NCBI GenBank assembly: GCA_963626805.1
Contig: CAVFXS010000068.1
Coordinates: 1 to 8,717 of the forward strand
DNA: 8,717 nucleotides
Direction: 5' to 3'
Origin: CAG-632 sp963626805
Lineage (GTDB): Bacteria; Bacillota; Clostridia; Lachnospirales; Lachnospiraceae
The notes below the pieces were generated by a model. The model was not told where the DNA came from. It saw only the letters and a program-made list of their open reading frames with translations, and ran no database searches. Made by a program: the position numbers and the translations under genes. The number at the start of each line of letters is the position of its first letter. Position 1 is the first letter of the stretch. Shown here one piece after another: positions 1 through 5,519 of this stretch.

Positions 1-3
1 CTG

Positions 4-29
4 AAAAGCCTTGAAAAATAAGGACTTTT
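4..29 (+). terminator. Weak imperfect hairpin, possible terminator at element end
   Basis: Arms AAAAGCCTT (4-12) and AAGGACTTTT (20-29) pair with one bulged base around an A-rich loop. The T run lies inside the 3' arm, so this is at best a weak bidirectional terminator. In frame 1 the bases before it read L-K-S-L-E-K-stop (stop at 19-21), which could be the tail of a gene left of the window but is too short to identify. Confidence 0.25.
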
Positions 30-43
30 TGAGGCTGAATTTC

Positions 44-97
44 ATGGAGTACGGTTTAAAAGCAGCTCGTCGTGCTCCACAGTTCAGCAAGCGTTAG
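44..97 (+). other. rpsI: Truncated 3' end of rpsI; probable att junction of an integrative element
   Basis: From the TAC at 50 to the TAG at 95-97 the frame reads YGLKAARRAPQFSKR and stop. This is the highly conserved C-terminus of ribosomal protein S9 (Bacillus S9 ends with almost the same residues after ERKK). Upstream the match stops abruptly: the codons before it read N-F-M-E instead of the expected R-M-K-E-R-K-K, and a stop lies in frame at 2-4. The sequence is therefore an S9 tail without an S9 gene. The 3' end of rpsI is a known integration site for tyrosine-recombinase integrative elements in Firmicutes, and such elements leave a copy of the gene's 3' end at the far junction. I infer that DNA left of about 50 belongs to an element and DNA to the right is the old chromosomal flank. 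The S9 match is clear; the att interpretation is inference. Confidence 0.75.
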
Positions 98-129
98 TCG
101 ACCGTTCAGAACAATATCAAAAGGTTTAC

Positions 130-162
130 AACTCCCCGGAGATCAAGGATTTCCGGGGAGTT
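130..162 (+). terminator. Intrinsic terminator downstream of the rpsI tail
   Basis: Perfect 11-bp stem AACTCCCCGGA (130-140) and TCCGGGGAGTT (152-162) with an 11-nt loop, followed by ATTTTATATAT. It lies 33 bases after the S9 stop codon, where the native rpsI transcript would be expected to end. This supports the view that DNA right of the junction is the original rpsI flank. Confidence 0.85.
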
Positions 163-287
163 ATTTTATATATGTATTCTTCTAATTTTTCAGAAAATCT
201 CATGACTATTGCCCCAATTAAATTTGTTTGATAAAATATTATATCGGATTTTTTAACCGATGGAAAGACCAGTCTGACAAAAGATAT

Positions 288-311
288 CCGAAGTGTCAAT
301 TGACATTTCGG
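288..311. promoter_or_regulatory. 24-bp near-perfect dyad, candidate operator
   Basis: CCGAAG-TGTCAA-TTGACA-TTTCGG is palindromic in 11 of 12 base pairs; the single mismatch is G293/T306, which would pair as G-U in RNA. The centre TGTCAATTGACA (294-305) places a consensus -35-like TTGACA on each strand, but I find no matching -10 at normal spacing on either strand. A second, weaker hairpin, CGGGA (309-313) with TCCCG (328-332), shares its first three bases with this dyad, so in RNA the two would compete. It is either an operator or RNA structure; the sequence does not decide. Confidence 0.5.
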
Positions 312-338
312 GAAATGCACAAAATTGTCCCGGAGTAT

Positions 339-382
339 ATGATATAATGAGCATTGCGACGGGATGTGCTTGCACATACCGG
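339..382 (+). repeat. 44-bp direct repeat, copy 1 (promoter box plus dyad)
   Basis: Identical over 44 bases to 418-461, offset 79 bp, with 35 bp of unrelated sequence between the copies. The repeat begins with an extended -10 box and contains a dyad at 360-381: CGG-g-ATGTGC-tt-GCACAT-a-CCG, nine paired positions with one G/A mismatch and a two-base centre. The dyad begins about 12 bases after the -10 box, so it would lie just downstream of the transcription start, a position suited to a repressor site. Confidence 0.9.
340..348 (+). promoter_or_regulatory. Extended -10 promoter P1
   Basis: TGA-TATAAT is a perfect -10 hexamer (343-348) with the TGn extension. No convincing -35 box lies 16-18 bases upstream. 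The start would be near 355, at the left edge of the dyad in repeat copy 1. It points toward the surface protein gene. Confidence 0.5.
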
Positions 383-417
383 CATAATGCGAAAACAACA
401 TGGAGCCGACAGGCGAC

Positions 418-461
418 ATGATATAATGAGCATTGCGACGGGATGTGCTTGCACATACCGG
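418..461 (+). repeat. 44-bp direct repeat, copy 2 (promoter box plus dyad)
   Basis: Second perfect copy of the 339-382 unit, carrying the same extended -10 box and a dyad at 439-460. Exact identity suggests a recent duplication, ongoing gene conversion, or selection on both copies. Recombination between the copies would delete 79 bp and leave one promoter/dyad unit, a possible source of expression variants. Confidence 0.9.
419..427 (+). promoter_or_regulatory. Extended -10 promoter P2
   Basis: TGA-TATAAT (hexamer 422-427), the duplicated counterpart of P1. As with P1 there is no clear -35 box. The start would be near 434, giving a leader of roughly 140 bases before the surface protein gene. 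Confidence 0.5.
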
Positions 462-529
462 TATCAGTCGGGAACAGATGATAATATGTATACCCAGCCA
501 ATCGGCGGTTACATTGAGAAGGTAATTAA

Positions 530-580
530 ATGAGGAGAATTTTATTGCAGCGAAGGCTGCGAAAAGGAGCAAGTCAATGA
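530..580 (+). CDS. Possible 16-aa leader peptide (upstream ORF)
   Basis: ATG at 530 opens a 16-codon frame reading MRRILLQRRLRKGASQ. It ends with TGA at 578-580, overlapping the surface protein start codon as ATGA (577-580), the classic arrangement for translational coupling. AGAAGG (517-522) sits seven bases before its ATG as a plausible ribosome binding site. The peptide is unusually basic, with six Arg or Lys residues. The frame also runs through the small stem-loop GCAGC-GAAG-GCTGC (547-560) that immediately precedes the main ribosome binding site. It could serve as a coupling or attenuation device, or be chance; there is no codon-bias evidence at this length. Confidence 0.35.
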   Translation: MRRILLQRRLRKGASQ

Positions 581-2805
581 AAACAAGACCAGTAAGAACT
601 AAAATGCTGACAATTCTGGTTACGTTATGTATGGTGCTGCCACTGGTGCCGGGTTCGGCATATGCTGCAGATTCGACAGTTCAGAATGCATCAGAACTGG
701 AGACGGCATTGGAAAATACGGATTGTGCGGAAATCAAGTTGGGGGGAAACATTGAGATCAATCAGGAACTCGATGTGAAGCGTACCGTGACTCTGGATCT
801 GAACGGATATACCCTGAACTGCAGCTCGACAGATGAGGATATGTTTCTGGTGCGCAGCAGCGGAAATTTAACGGTGAAGGACAGCGGCAACAATGGGAAA
901 ATCGACGGGCAGAATAGGAACTGCGGATTTAATGTCAAGGGAGGCGTGCTGACTCTGGAAAGTGGCAGTATCGTGAACTGCACCGATGCCAGTGGGGACG
1001 GCGGCACAGTGGACGTATCCAACACCGGTGTAACGGAAACACCAACCAAGTATGGTAAGTTCATTATGAATGGTGGAGCTATCATGAATGGCAAAGCCGG
1101 CGATGACGGCGGTGCAGTGGACATAGGGAGTGGCTGTACCTTTATTATGAACGGCGGCACCATTAGCGGCTGCAGAGCCGATGATGACGGCGGTGCGATA
1201 TTTATCAAGCAGGGCGGCACCTTTGAGTTAAACGGTGGTCTCATTCAGGATTGTTCTTCCGGTGCTAACGGCGGTGCGGTGAATATTTACTGGGACGGTC
1301 GTTTTACCATGACCGGAGGTACTATAAAAAGTTGTAAAGTGGATTTGGGCGGAATTGGTATTGCGGTGTACGGCAGAAACGATAAGGCTGTGGTCACCAT
1401 GACCGGAGGCAGTTTTGAAGACTGCGGCGTATTTCCTTATTCCTTTGATGCATTTACCGTGACCTTTGATTCTGACGGCGGCAGCACTGTTTCCGAGCAG
1501 AAACTGCGGAATGCCCCGGCAGTCAGGCCTGCCGATCCAAAGAAATTCGGTTATGCTTTTAACGGATGGTATCTGGAAGAAGAAAACTATACCTTTGATA
1601 CCAATGTCACCGGGGATATTACTCTGAAAGCACGTTGGACATCTGTATTAACAACCGTCACTTCTGTCGCTGTCCAGAATGTAAAATTCAATTATCAGCC
1701 GGGTGATGCCCCACAGGTAACAGCCGAGGTATATAATGCTGATGCGGATAAATACGAGATCGTTTATGAATGCTGGCAGGAATTTGAAAACGATGAACCT
1801 GTTGCCGCCTGGTATTCCGACAATGGCTCACATGGTTCTTTGCCAGCCATCACGGAATTTGAAAGCGGAAAAGAATATGTGTATTCCATTATGCTGAAGC
1901 CGAAAGACGGATATTTCTTCAGCGACGATGTTGCCATGACGGTGAATGGGGAAAGCGTAAGGGGAAGTTTGAGTGGAGGCTTCCTGTATGCCCCTGCCGT
2001 TAAAACAATCACTATGCCTACCGTAGTTATTATTGATGTGGTGGAAGTCAACAATGTTACCGTTAGTTTTAAGGACGGCGATAAGCCGGTGTTTACTGGC
2101 GAGGTGCCCGATGGTGCAAACTACGCATATCGGTGTGAGTGGTGGGAGCTGGACAGCAAGACCGGTGCCATGTCTACCGACTTTGGAAATTTCTATAAAA
2201 ATAAGATCACTGCTTTTGAAAGTGGAAAGACCTACCATTACGGTGTGTATGTGACGACTTATGGTGATGTTGGAAATGTTCGCTATGTATTCGGTCCCGA
2301 CACCAAGCTGAAAATCAACGGTGAATTTGTGAATTATAAGCGCTACGAAGGCGACACGAGCGATGGCTCCGACGGCACCATGTGGGTACTTACCGATCTG
2401 ACCATGACACCTGAGGCCGGTAGTACGACTCCTTCCGAGAAATACACTATTACCTACACTGACGGTGTGGATGGTGAAGAAATCTTTAAAGATCAGACCT
2501 ATACCGTAGAATCCGGCAAGGCTACTCCTGCATTCAATGGTACACCGACCCGCAAGGGTTATACCTTTGCCGGATGGAAGCCTGAGATTGCAGCCATAGT
2601 GACAGGCAATGCCACCTATGAGGCGACCTGGAAGCTTGACGCTGCAACGACAGCACTGAGTGATAACAAGCCGGATACGAGCGAAGTAGCAAGTCCGAAA
2701 ACCGGTGATAACAGCAATATGATTCTGTGGTTTGGCCTGTTGCTTGTCAGCAGTGGTACCTTGATCGGCACGGTTATCGATAAGAAGAAAAAGACTATAA
2801 AATAA
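577..2805 (+). CDS. Sortase-anchored surface protein with beta-helix-like and InlB repeats
   Basis: 742-aa secreted wall protein, probably an adhesin or carbohydrate-facing surface protein. Residues 1-30 form a signal peptide (basic start, hydrophobic core, cleavage after AYA). Residues about 60-290 hold glycine-rich repeats of the type MNGG-x-I-(x)n-DDGGAV, typical of right-handed beta-helix surface proteins. Residues 293-354 and 623-685 are InlB-type (Listeria-Bacteroides) repeats, each with a GY-x-F-x-GW core. Between them two diverged copies of an unrecognised domain (about 364-480 and 488-615) share GD-x-P, a Y-x-CEWWE-like segment, FESGK-x-Y and NGE-x-V. The C-terminus has the sortase motif SPKTGD (706-711), a membrane segment (about 714-734) and a KKKKTIK tail. 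The S replacing the L of LPXTG is common in Clostridia. AAAAGGAG (562-569) fixes the start. It is monocistronic between two terminators, with an elaborate upstream control region. The ligand is unknown. Confidence 0.9.
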   Translation: MKTRPVRTKMLTILVTLCMVLPLVPGSAYAADSTVQNASELETALENTDCAEIKLGGNIEINQELDVKRTVTLDLNGYTLNCSSTDEDMFLVRSSGNLTVKDSGNNGKIDGQNRNCGFNVKGGVLTLESGSIVNCTDASGDGGTVDVSNTGVTETPTKYGKFIMNGGAIMNGKAGDDGGAVDIGSGCTFIMNGGTISGCRADDDGGAIFIKQGGTFELNGGLIQDCSSGANGGAVNIYWDGRFTMTGGTIKSCKVDLGGIGIAVYGRNDKAVVTMTGGSFEDCGVFPYSFDAFTVTFDSDGGSTVSEQKLRNAPAVRPADPKKFGYAFNGWYLEEENYTFDTNVTGDITLKARWTSVLTTVTSVAVQNVKFNYQPGDAPQVTAEVYNADADKYEIVYECWQEFENDEPVAAWYSDNGSHGSLPAITEFESGKEYVYSIMLKPKDGYFFSDDVAMTVNGESVRGSLSGGFLYAPAVKTITMPTVVIIDVVEVNNVTVSFKDGDKPVFTGEVPDGANYAYRCEWWELDSKTGAMSTDFGNFYKNKITAFESGKTYHYGVYVTTYGDVGNVRYVFGPDTKLKINGEFVNYKRYEGDTSDGSDGTMWVLTDLTMTPEAGSTTPSEKYTITYTDGVDGEEIFKDQTYTVESGKATPAFNGTPTRKGYTFAGWKPEIAAIVTGNATYEATWKLDAATTALSDNKPDTSEVASPKTGDNSNMILWFGLLLVSSGTLIGTVIDKKKKTIK

Positions 2806-2824
2806 GCAACTATATGAAAGATTT

Positions 2825-2855
2825 ATCCCCCGGAAATCAAAACGTTCCGGGGGAT
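2825..2855 (+). terminator. Intrinsic terminator of the surface protein gene
   Basis: Perfect 11-bp stem ATCCCCCGGAA (2825-2835) and TTCCGGGGGAT (2845-2855), 9-nt loop, followed by the T-rich tail TGTGTTTAAT. It begins 20 bases after the stop codon. Confidence 0.85.
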
Positions 2856-2878
2856 TGTGTTTAATAGGTGGATACGGT

Positions 2879-2907
2879 TTGACTTTTATGGTTGCCTTTG
2901 TTATACT
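2879..2907 (+). promoter_or_regulatory. Sigma-70-type promoter of the PanE-like gene
   Basis: TTGACT (2879-2884) and TATACT (2902-2907) are separated by exactly 17 bases. Each hexamer matches consensus at five of six positions, making this the best complete promoter in the window. The start would be near 2914, giving a leader of about 50 bases. Confidence 0.75.
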
Positions 2908-2963
2908 GCGATTAGAAAAAACTAACTTACAAATATTATATATCGAAAAGAGGAGATCATGCT

Positions 2964-3896
2964 ATGAGAATTTTAGTATTCGGTGCAGGTGTACTCGGCT
3001 GTAATCTTACAAGAAATCTGTTTCGTGCCGGAAAAGAGGTAACATTGCTTGCACGGGGCGACTGGGCAGAGGAGATAAAGAAGAACGGATTAAGGATTAA
3101 AGATAAATTTTCACCTAAAGTATCGGTGAGTCGCATTCCGGTGGTGACGGAGCTTGTTCCGGAGGATCGGTATGATGTGATCTTTGTTGTAGTGCGTTAT
3201 ACACAGCTTGATTCTATTTTGGATACCCTGCGGGCCAATCAGACGAAAAACATTGTCTTCATCGGTAATGATGTGCGGACAAGAGAGATTGCTGCATCCC
3301 TGCCTGAGAAAAATGTTCTTTTTGCCTTTGCATCTTCGGCGGGATATCGGGACCGTGACCGGGTAAATTCTGCAGATCTTAAAAAAATTACCATTGGTCA
3401 GCTTGCAGATTCACAGTCCAATGAGCAGCTGATCGGGCAGATTTTCGCCGGAACGAAATACAAAGTGAAATATGAACCGAATATGGAGGACTATCTCCTC
3501 TGCCATGCAGCATTCGTGTTACCGGCGGTTTTTGCCAGCTATAAAACAGATGGCGATTTGAAAAAGCTGAAAGGGAATGTTGCATATCTGAACCGGCTGA
3601 TCGATGCGAATATTGAAGGCTATCGAGCTATAAAAAATGCCGGACACGAAATCCTGCCGGTAGAGGACAAGGACTTCGAAGGTGAGAAATACCGCAAGAC
3701 CTGCATGCGTTTCTTCAAGCTCATGTGTGCTACAAGTCTCGGAAAGGTCTGTGTTTCCGATCATGCCATGCATGCAATGGATGAGATGAGTGCGTTGAAC
3801 CGGGATCTGAAACAATTCTATGAAGAAAACGGAGCCGAATATCCGGTATGGAAGGAACTGGAAAAGGACGCAGAAAAGTATTTAAAAGCAGAATGA
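2964..3896 (+). CDS. PanE/ApbA-family oxidoreductase, probably not a true ketopantoate reductase
   Basis: 310-aa cytosolic protein of the ketopantoate reductase fold. The N-terminal Rossmann motif G7-A-G-V-L-G12 is intact, and R31 after strand two fits an NADPH 2'-phosphate contact. The hydrophobic strand before the substrate cleft ends V-V-V-R78-Y-T-Q where ketopantoate reductases normally have a lysine. The W-x-K-L-x-x-N segment that supplies the catalytic lysine in the C-terminal domain reads D-Y-L-L-C-H-A around residues 175-181, with no lysine. Length matches the family (about 300). AGAGGAG (2949-2955) sits eight bases before the ATG; an ATG at 2959 gives only a two-codon frame. The gene is transcribed alone, from its own promoter to its own terminator, not with pantothenate genes. 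I infer a different 2-oxo-acid or related substrate, or a non-catalytic binding role. Confidence 0.85.
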   Translation: MRILVFGAGVLGCNLTRNLFRAGKEVTLLARGDWAEEIKKNGLRIKDKFSPKVSVSRIPVVTELVPEDRYDVIFVVVRYTQLDSILDTLRANQTKNIVFIGNDVRTREIAASLPEKNVLFAFASSAGYRDRDRVNSADLKKITIGQLADSQSNEQLIGQIFAGTKYKVKYEPNMEDYLLCHAAFVLPAVFASYKTDGDLKKLKGNVAYLNRLIDANIEGYRAIKNAGHEILPVEDKDFEGEKYRKTCMRFFKLMCATSLGKVCVSDHAMHAMDEMSALNRDLKQFYEENGAEYPVWKELEKDAEKYLKAE

Positions 3897-3903
3897 TTTT
3901 TTA

Positions 3904-3939
3904 ACACCTCAGGGATTCTGACTCCTGGGGTGTTTTTTT
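3904..3939 (+). terminator. Strong intrinsic terminator of the PanE-like gene
   Basis: Ten-base-pair stem ACACCTCAGG (3904-3913) and CCTGGGGTGT (3924-3933), with one G-U pair, 10-nt loop, followed directly by a run of seven T (3933-3939). It isolates the downstream toxin module from readthrough. Confidence 0.9.
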
Positions 3940-3960
3940 ATGGGAACTATGGTAATATAT

Positions 3961-3990
3961 TTATATAAAATGTTACATAATTGGTATAAA
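3961..3990 (+). promoter_or_regulatory. Possible promoter of the toxin-antitoxin module
   Basis: The very AT-rich gap contains TTGG-TATAAA, with TATAAA at 3985-3990 as a -10 candidate; the best -35 match 17-18 bases upstream (TTATAT, 3961-3966) is poor. Because the region is nearly all A and T, chance matches are likely. It is placed mainly because the strong terminator upstream means the module needs its own promoter here. Confidence 0.3.
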
Positions 3991-4021
3991 AAAGAAAATA
4001 GTTATATGAAGGGAGTAGCGT

Positions 4022-4252
4022 ATGACAACAATAAATACAAAAAGCGGAAAAGTAATAAAAGTTGTAGCTTGTGGAGAGGAAAAAAATACATTAACTGAAT
4101 CAGACAAAGAAATGGATGAACGTGCTGTAGAGGCAGTGAAAGCAGCAATAAATAGGGCAAAAATATGTAAAAAACCGGTGGCGGGATATGATAAGGAAAA
4201 GAAAGCTGCCTATATTGAGTATGCAAATGGGGAAAGAAAGTATGCAAAATAG
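4022..4252 (+). CDS. Putative antitoxin upstream of a zeta-like toxin
   Basis: 76-aa hydrophilic, lysine-rich protein. Residues 1-18 look like beta strands (T-I-N-T-K-S-G-K-V-I-K-V-V). Residues 30-48 form an amphipathic helix (MDERAVEAVKAAINRAK). The end has a conserved-looking KKPVAGYDKEKKAAYIEY-x-NG-x-R patch. AAGGGAG (4009-4015) sits six bases before the ATG. Its stop codon overlaps the toxin start by 11 bases, so the two are translationally coupled, with the small gene first. It does not resemble the epsilon or PezA antitoxins that partner classical zeta toxins, having no helix-turn-helix and a different length. I assign the antitoxin role from position, size and overlap only. Adenine-rich codon use sets this gene and the next apart from their neighbours, suggesting transfer. 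Confidence 0.7.
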   Translation: MTTINTKSGKVIKVVACGEEKNTLTESDKEMDERAVEAVKAAINRAKICKKPVAGYDKEKKAAYIEYANGERKYAK

Positions 4253-4796
4253 AAAACCAATGCTTCTTGTATTAGCTGGGCCTAATGGATCTGGTAAGAG
4301 TACAATTACAACATTTTTTGAAAAAGTGGGAAAATATACAAATGCTGATGATATTGTTGCAACTACGGGAATGGATAATATGGATGCAGCAATTTTAGCT
4401 GATAAGATGAGATATGAATCTATTAATAAGAAAGAAGATCTTACTTTTGAAACGGTATTATCATCTGAGTATAAGCTGGATATATTAAGGAAGGCGAAAG
4501 AAGAAGGGTATTTTATAAAGTGTGTATTTGTTTTGACAATAGATCCTCAAATTAATATTGCCAGAATTGGATCCAGAGTTGCAGCTGGTGGTCATAATGT
4601 TGAAGGATCAAAAGTTATAAATAGATATTACAAATCAATTGAGAATATAAAGAAGTTACTTGAGATATGTGATATTATGCATGTTTATGATAATACAGAA
4701 ACCCCAAAGAGAATTATTCGTAAACATAAGGATGATTTATCGATATATCCGAATGAGTATTGGAGTGAAAAGGATATATTAGAATTGCTGGAATAA
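4242..4796 (+). CDS. Zeta-like P-loop kinase toxin, short form
   Basis: 184-aa P-loop phosphotransferase resembling zeta toxins, which phosphorylate UDP-N-acetylglucosamine and block wall synthesis. Visible are Walker A GPNGSGKST (13-21), NADDIV (34-39) where zeta proteins carry the catalytic acid, FETVLS (69-74) with the conserved glutamate, and R108-I-x-S-R112-V-AAGGH-x-V, the arginine and GGH segment of the LID region. A further segment, R-Y-x-x-S-x-x-N, is followed by V-Y-D-N-T. Classical zeta proteins are 250-290 residues, so this is a compact form. I chose the ATG at 4242, with GGGGAAAG just upstream and five residues before the first beta strand. In-frame ATGs at 4188, 4221 and 4227 would add up to 18 residues inside the antitoxin gene. 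Actual substrate and toxicity are unproven; a chaperone-like or small-molecule kinase is the alternative. Confidence 0.8.
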   Translation: MQNRKPMLLVLAGPNGSGKSTITTFFEKVGKYTNADDIVATTGMDNMDAAILADKMRYESINKKEDLTFETVLSSEYKLDILRKAKEEGYFIKCVFVLTIDPQINIARIGSRVAAGGHNVEGSKVINRYYKSIENIKKLLEICDIMHVYDNTETPKRIIRKHKDDLSIYPNEYWSEKDILELLE

Positions 4797-4816
4797 TGAA
4801 ACAGTAGCTGCGGTGG

Positions 4817-5422
4817 TTATGGAGAAGTCGGCTGGTTGGGAGATGCTTTAAGCTCCACGCACACGATTTCCGGATAGTTGAATAAGCGGACCGGAATAAT
4901 ACTGTTACCAAGCCCCCTGCTGACAATCATGTTGGTATTTGCAATTGTATATTCACCGGACGTATATTCCGGCAGAAATCCCTGATCCGGTGCAACGAGA
5001 CCGCCGATAAAGGGAAGCCGGAACTGTCCGCCATGGGCATGACCGGATAGGACAAGATCTGCACCGGCAGAGAGGATTCCCTGAAGTGTCTGCTGTCTGT
5101 CTGTGGAAGTAAGCCAGTACTCATGATTGCCGGTGACGTAATAGACCGGTGCAATCGTGACTGCCTGTTCTACAAATGAGACTGCACGTTCCACATCTGT
5201 ATGATTGGAATATACCAGATCGCCGGTGATGACGATCATATCAGGCGAGCAGGACTTAATAGCATCTAAAAGCTTCCGGTTGTTCTTACCGAATGTAGCA
5301 TTATGCAGATCTGAAATCTGCACGATTCGATATCCATCAAAGTCAGCACCTAATTTATCCGATTCATAGGTGTAGTTTGTGATTACAAGGTGTTTCTTGT
5401 ATGTTTCTTCATGATTTACCTG
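4817..5422 (-). pseudogene. Decayed metallophosphoesterase gene (YkuE-like), 5' truncated and internally deleted
   Basis: Calcineurin-type metallophosphoesterase on the minus strand. Metal-ligand motifs remain: SDLHN, ITGDLVY, TGNHEY and LSGHAHGGQ, followed by a normal C-terminal half. Two lesions are visible. First, coding similarity continues upstream of the only possible start (GTG at 5321-5323) through YESDKLGADFDGYRIVQ, back to about 5410, but that stretch has no start codon and an in-frame TAG closes it at 5423-5425; the N-terminal membrane anchor usual in this family is missing. Second, only about 20 residues separate GNHEYW from GADLVLSGHAHGGQ, whereas the family has roughly 90, including the ILLSHxP segment with a metal-binding histidine. 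An in-frame deletion has joined LSAG to GADLVLSG. The enzyme cannot be functional as it stands. It converges on the toxin gene with a 20-base gap and no terminator. Confidence 0.8.
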
Positions 5423-5441
5423 CTAAATAAATGATAGAATA

Positions 5442-5474
5442 ATTATATCAAAAAGCGGCAGCATTTGATATAAT
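5442..5474. promoter_or_regulatory. Perfect 11-bp inverted repeat forming a divergent promoter region
   Basis: ATTATATCAAA (5442-5452) and TTTGATATAAT (5464-5474) are exact reverse complements separated by 11 bases. Each arm carries an extended -10 box, TGA-TATAAT, reading outward: rightward (hexamer 5469-5474) into the hydrolase operon and leftward (5447-5442) into the metallophosphoesterase relic. Neither has a good -35 box. The rightward start would be near 5481, giving a leader of about 40 bases. The symmetry also makes it a candidate operator. Confidence 0.6.
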
Positions 5475-5519
5475 CATTTACAGAGTTGAGGAAAATGGCA
5501 TAAGCGGAGGATGAATTCT

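Noticed and set aside
360..460. Repeat-spacer-repeat layout reminiscent of a CRISPR array
   Set aside because: Only two 44-bp repeats and one 35-bp interval, no cas genes, and each repeat contains a promoter box directed at a gene; a promoter/operator duplication explains it better.
126..572. Long minus-strand open frames across the gene-free upstream region
   Set aside because: They run through the terminator, the dyads and both direct repeats, so the repeats are simply translated twice; there is no domain, no good ribosome binding site and no family resemblance.
762..1244. 160-aa minus-strand open frame inside the surface protein gene
   Set aside because: It is antisense to the glycine-rich repeats; its proline-rich composition is the reverse complement of GGN codons.
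4188..4241. Longer toxin starting at ATG 4188
   Set aside because: The extra 18 residues lie wholly within the antitoxin gene, have no ribosome binding site at suitable spacing and precede the first beta strand; 4242 has a site and gives a typical short overlap.
5511..5519. Hydrolase start at ATG 5511
   Set aside because: The ribosome binding site GGAGG ends at 5510, leaving no spacing; ATG 5520 has the right distance and begins MKKLLIIVDEQ, typical of the family.
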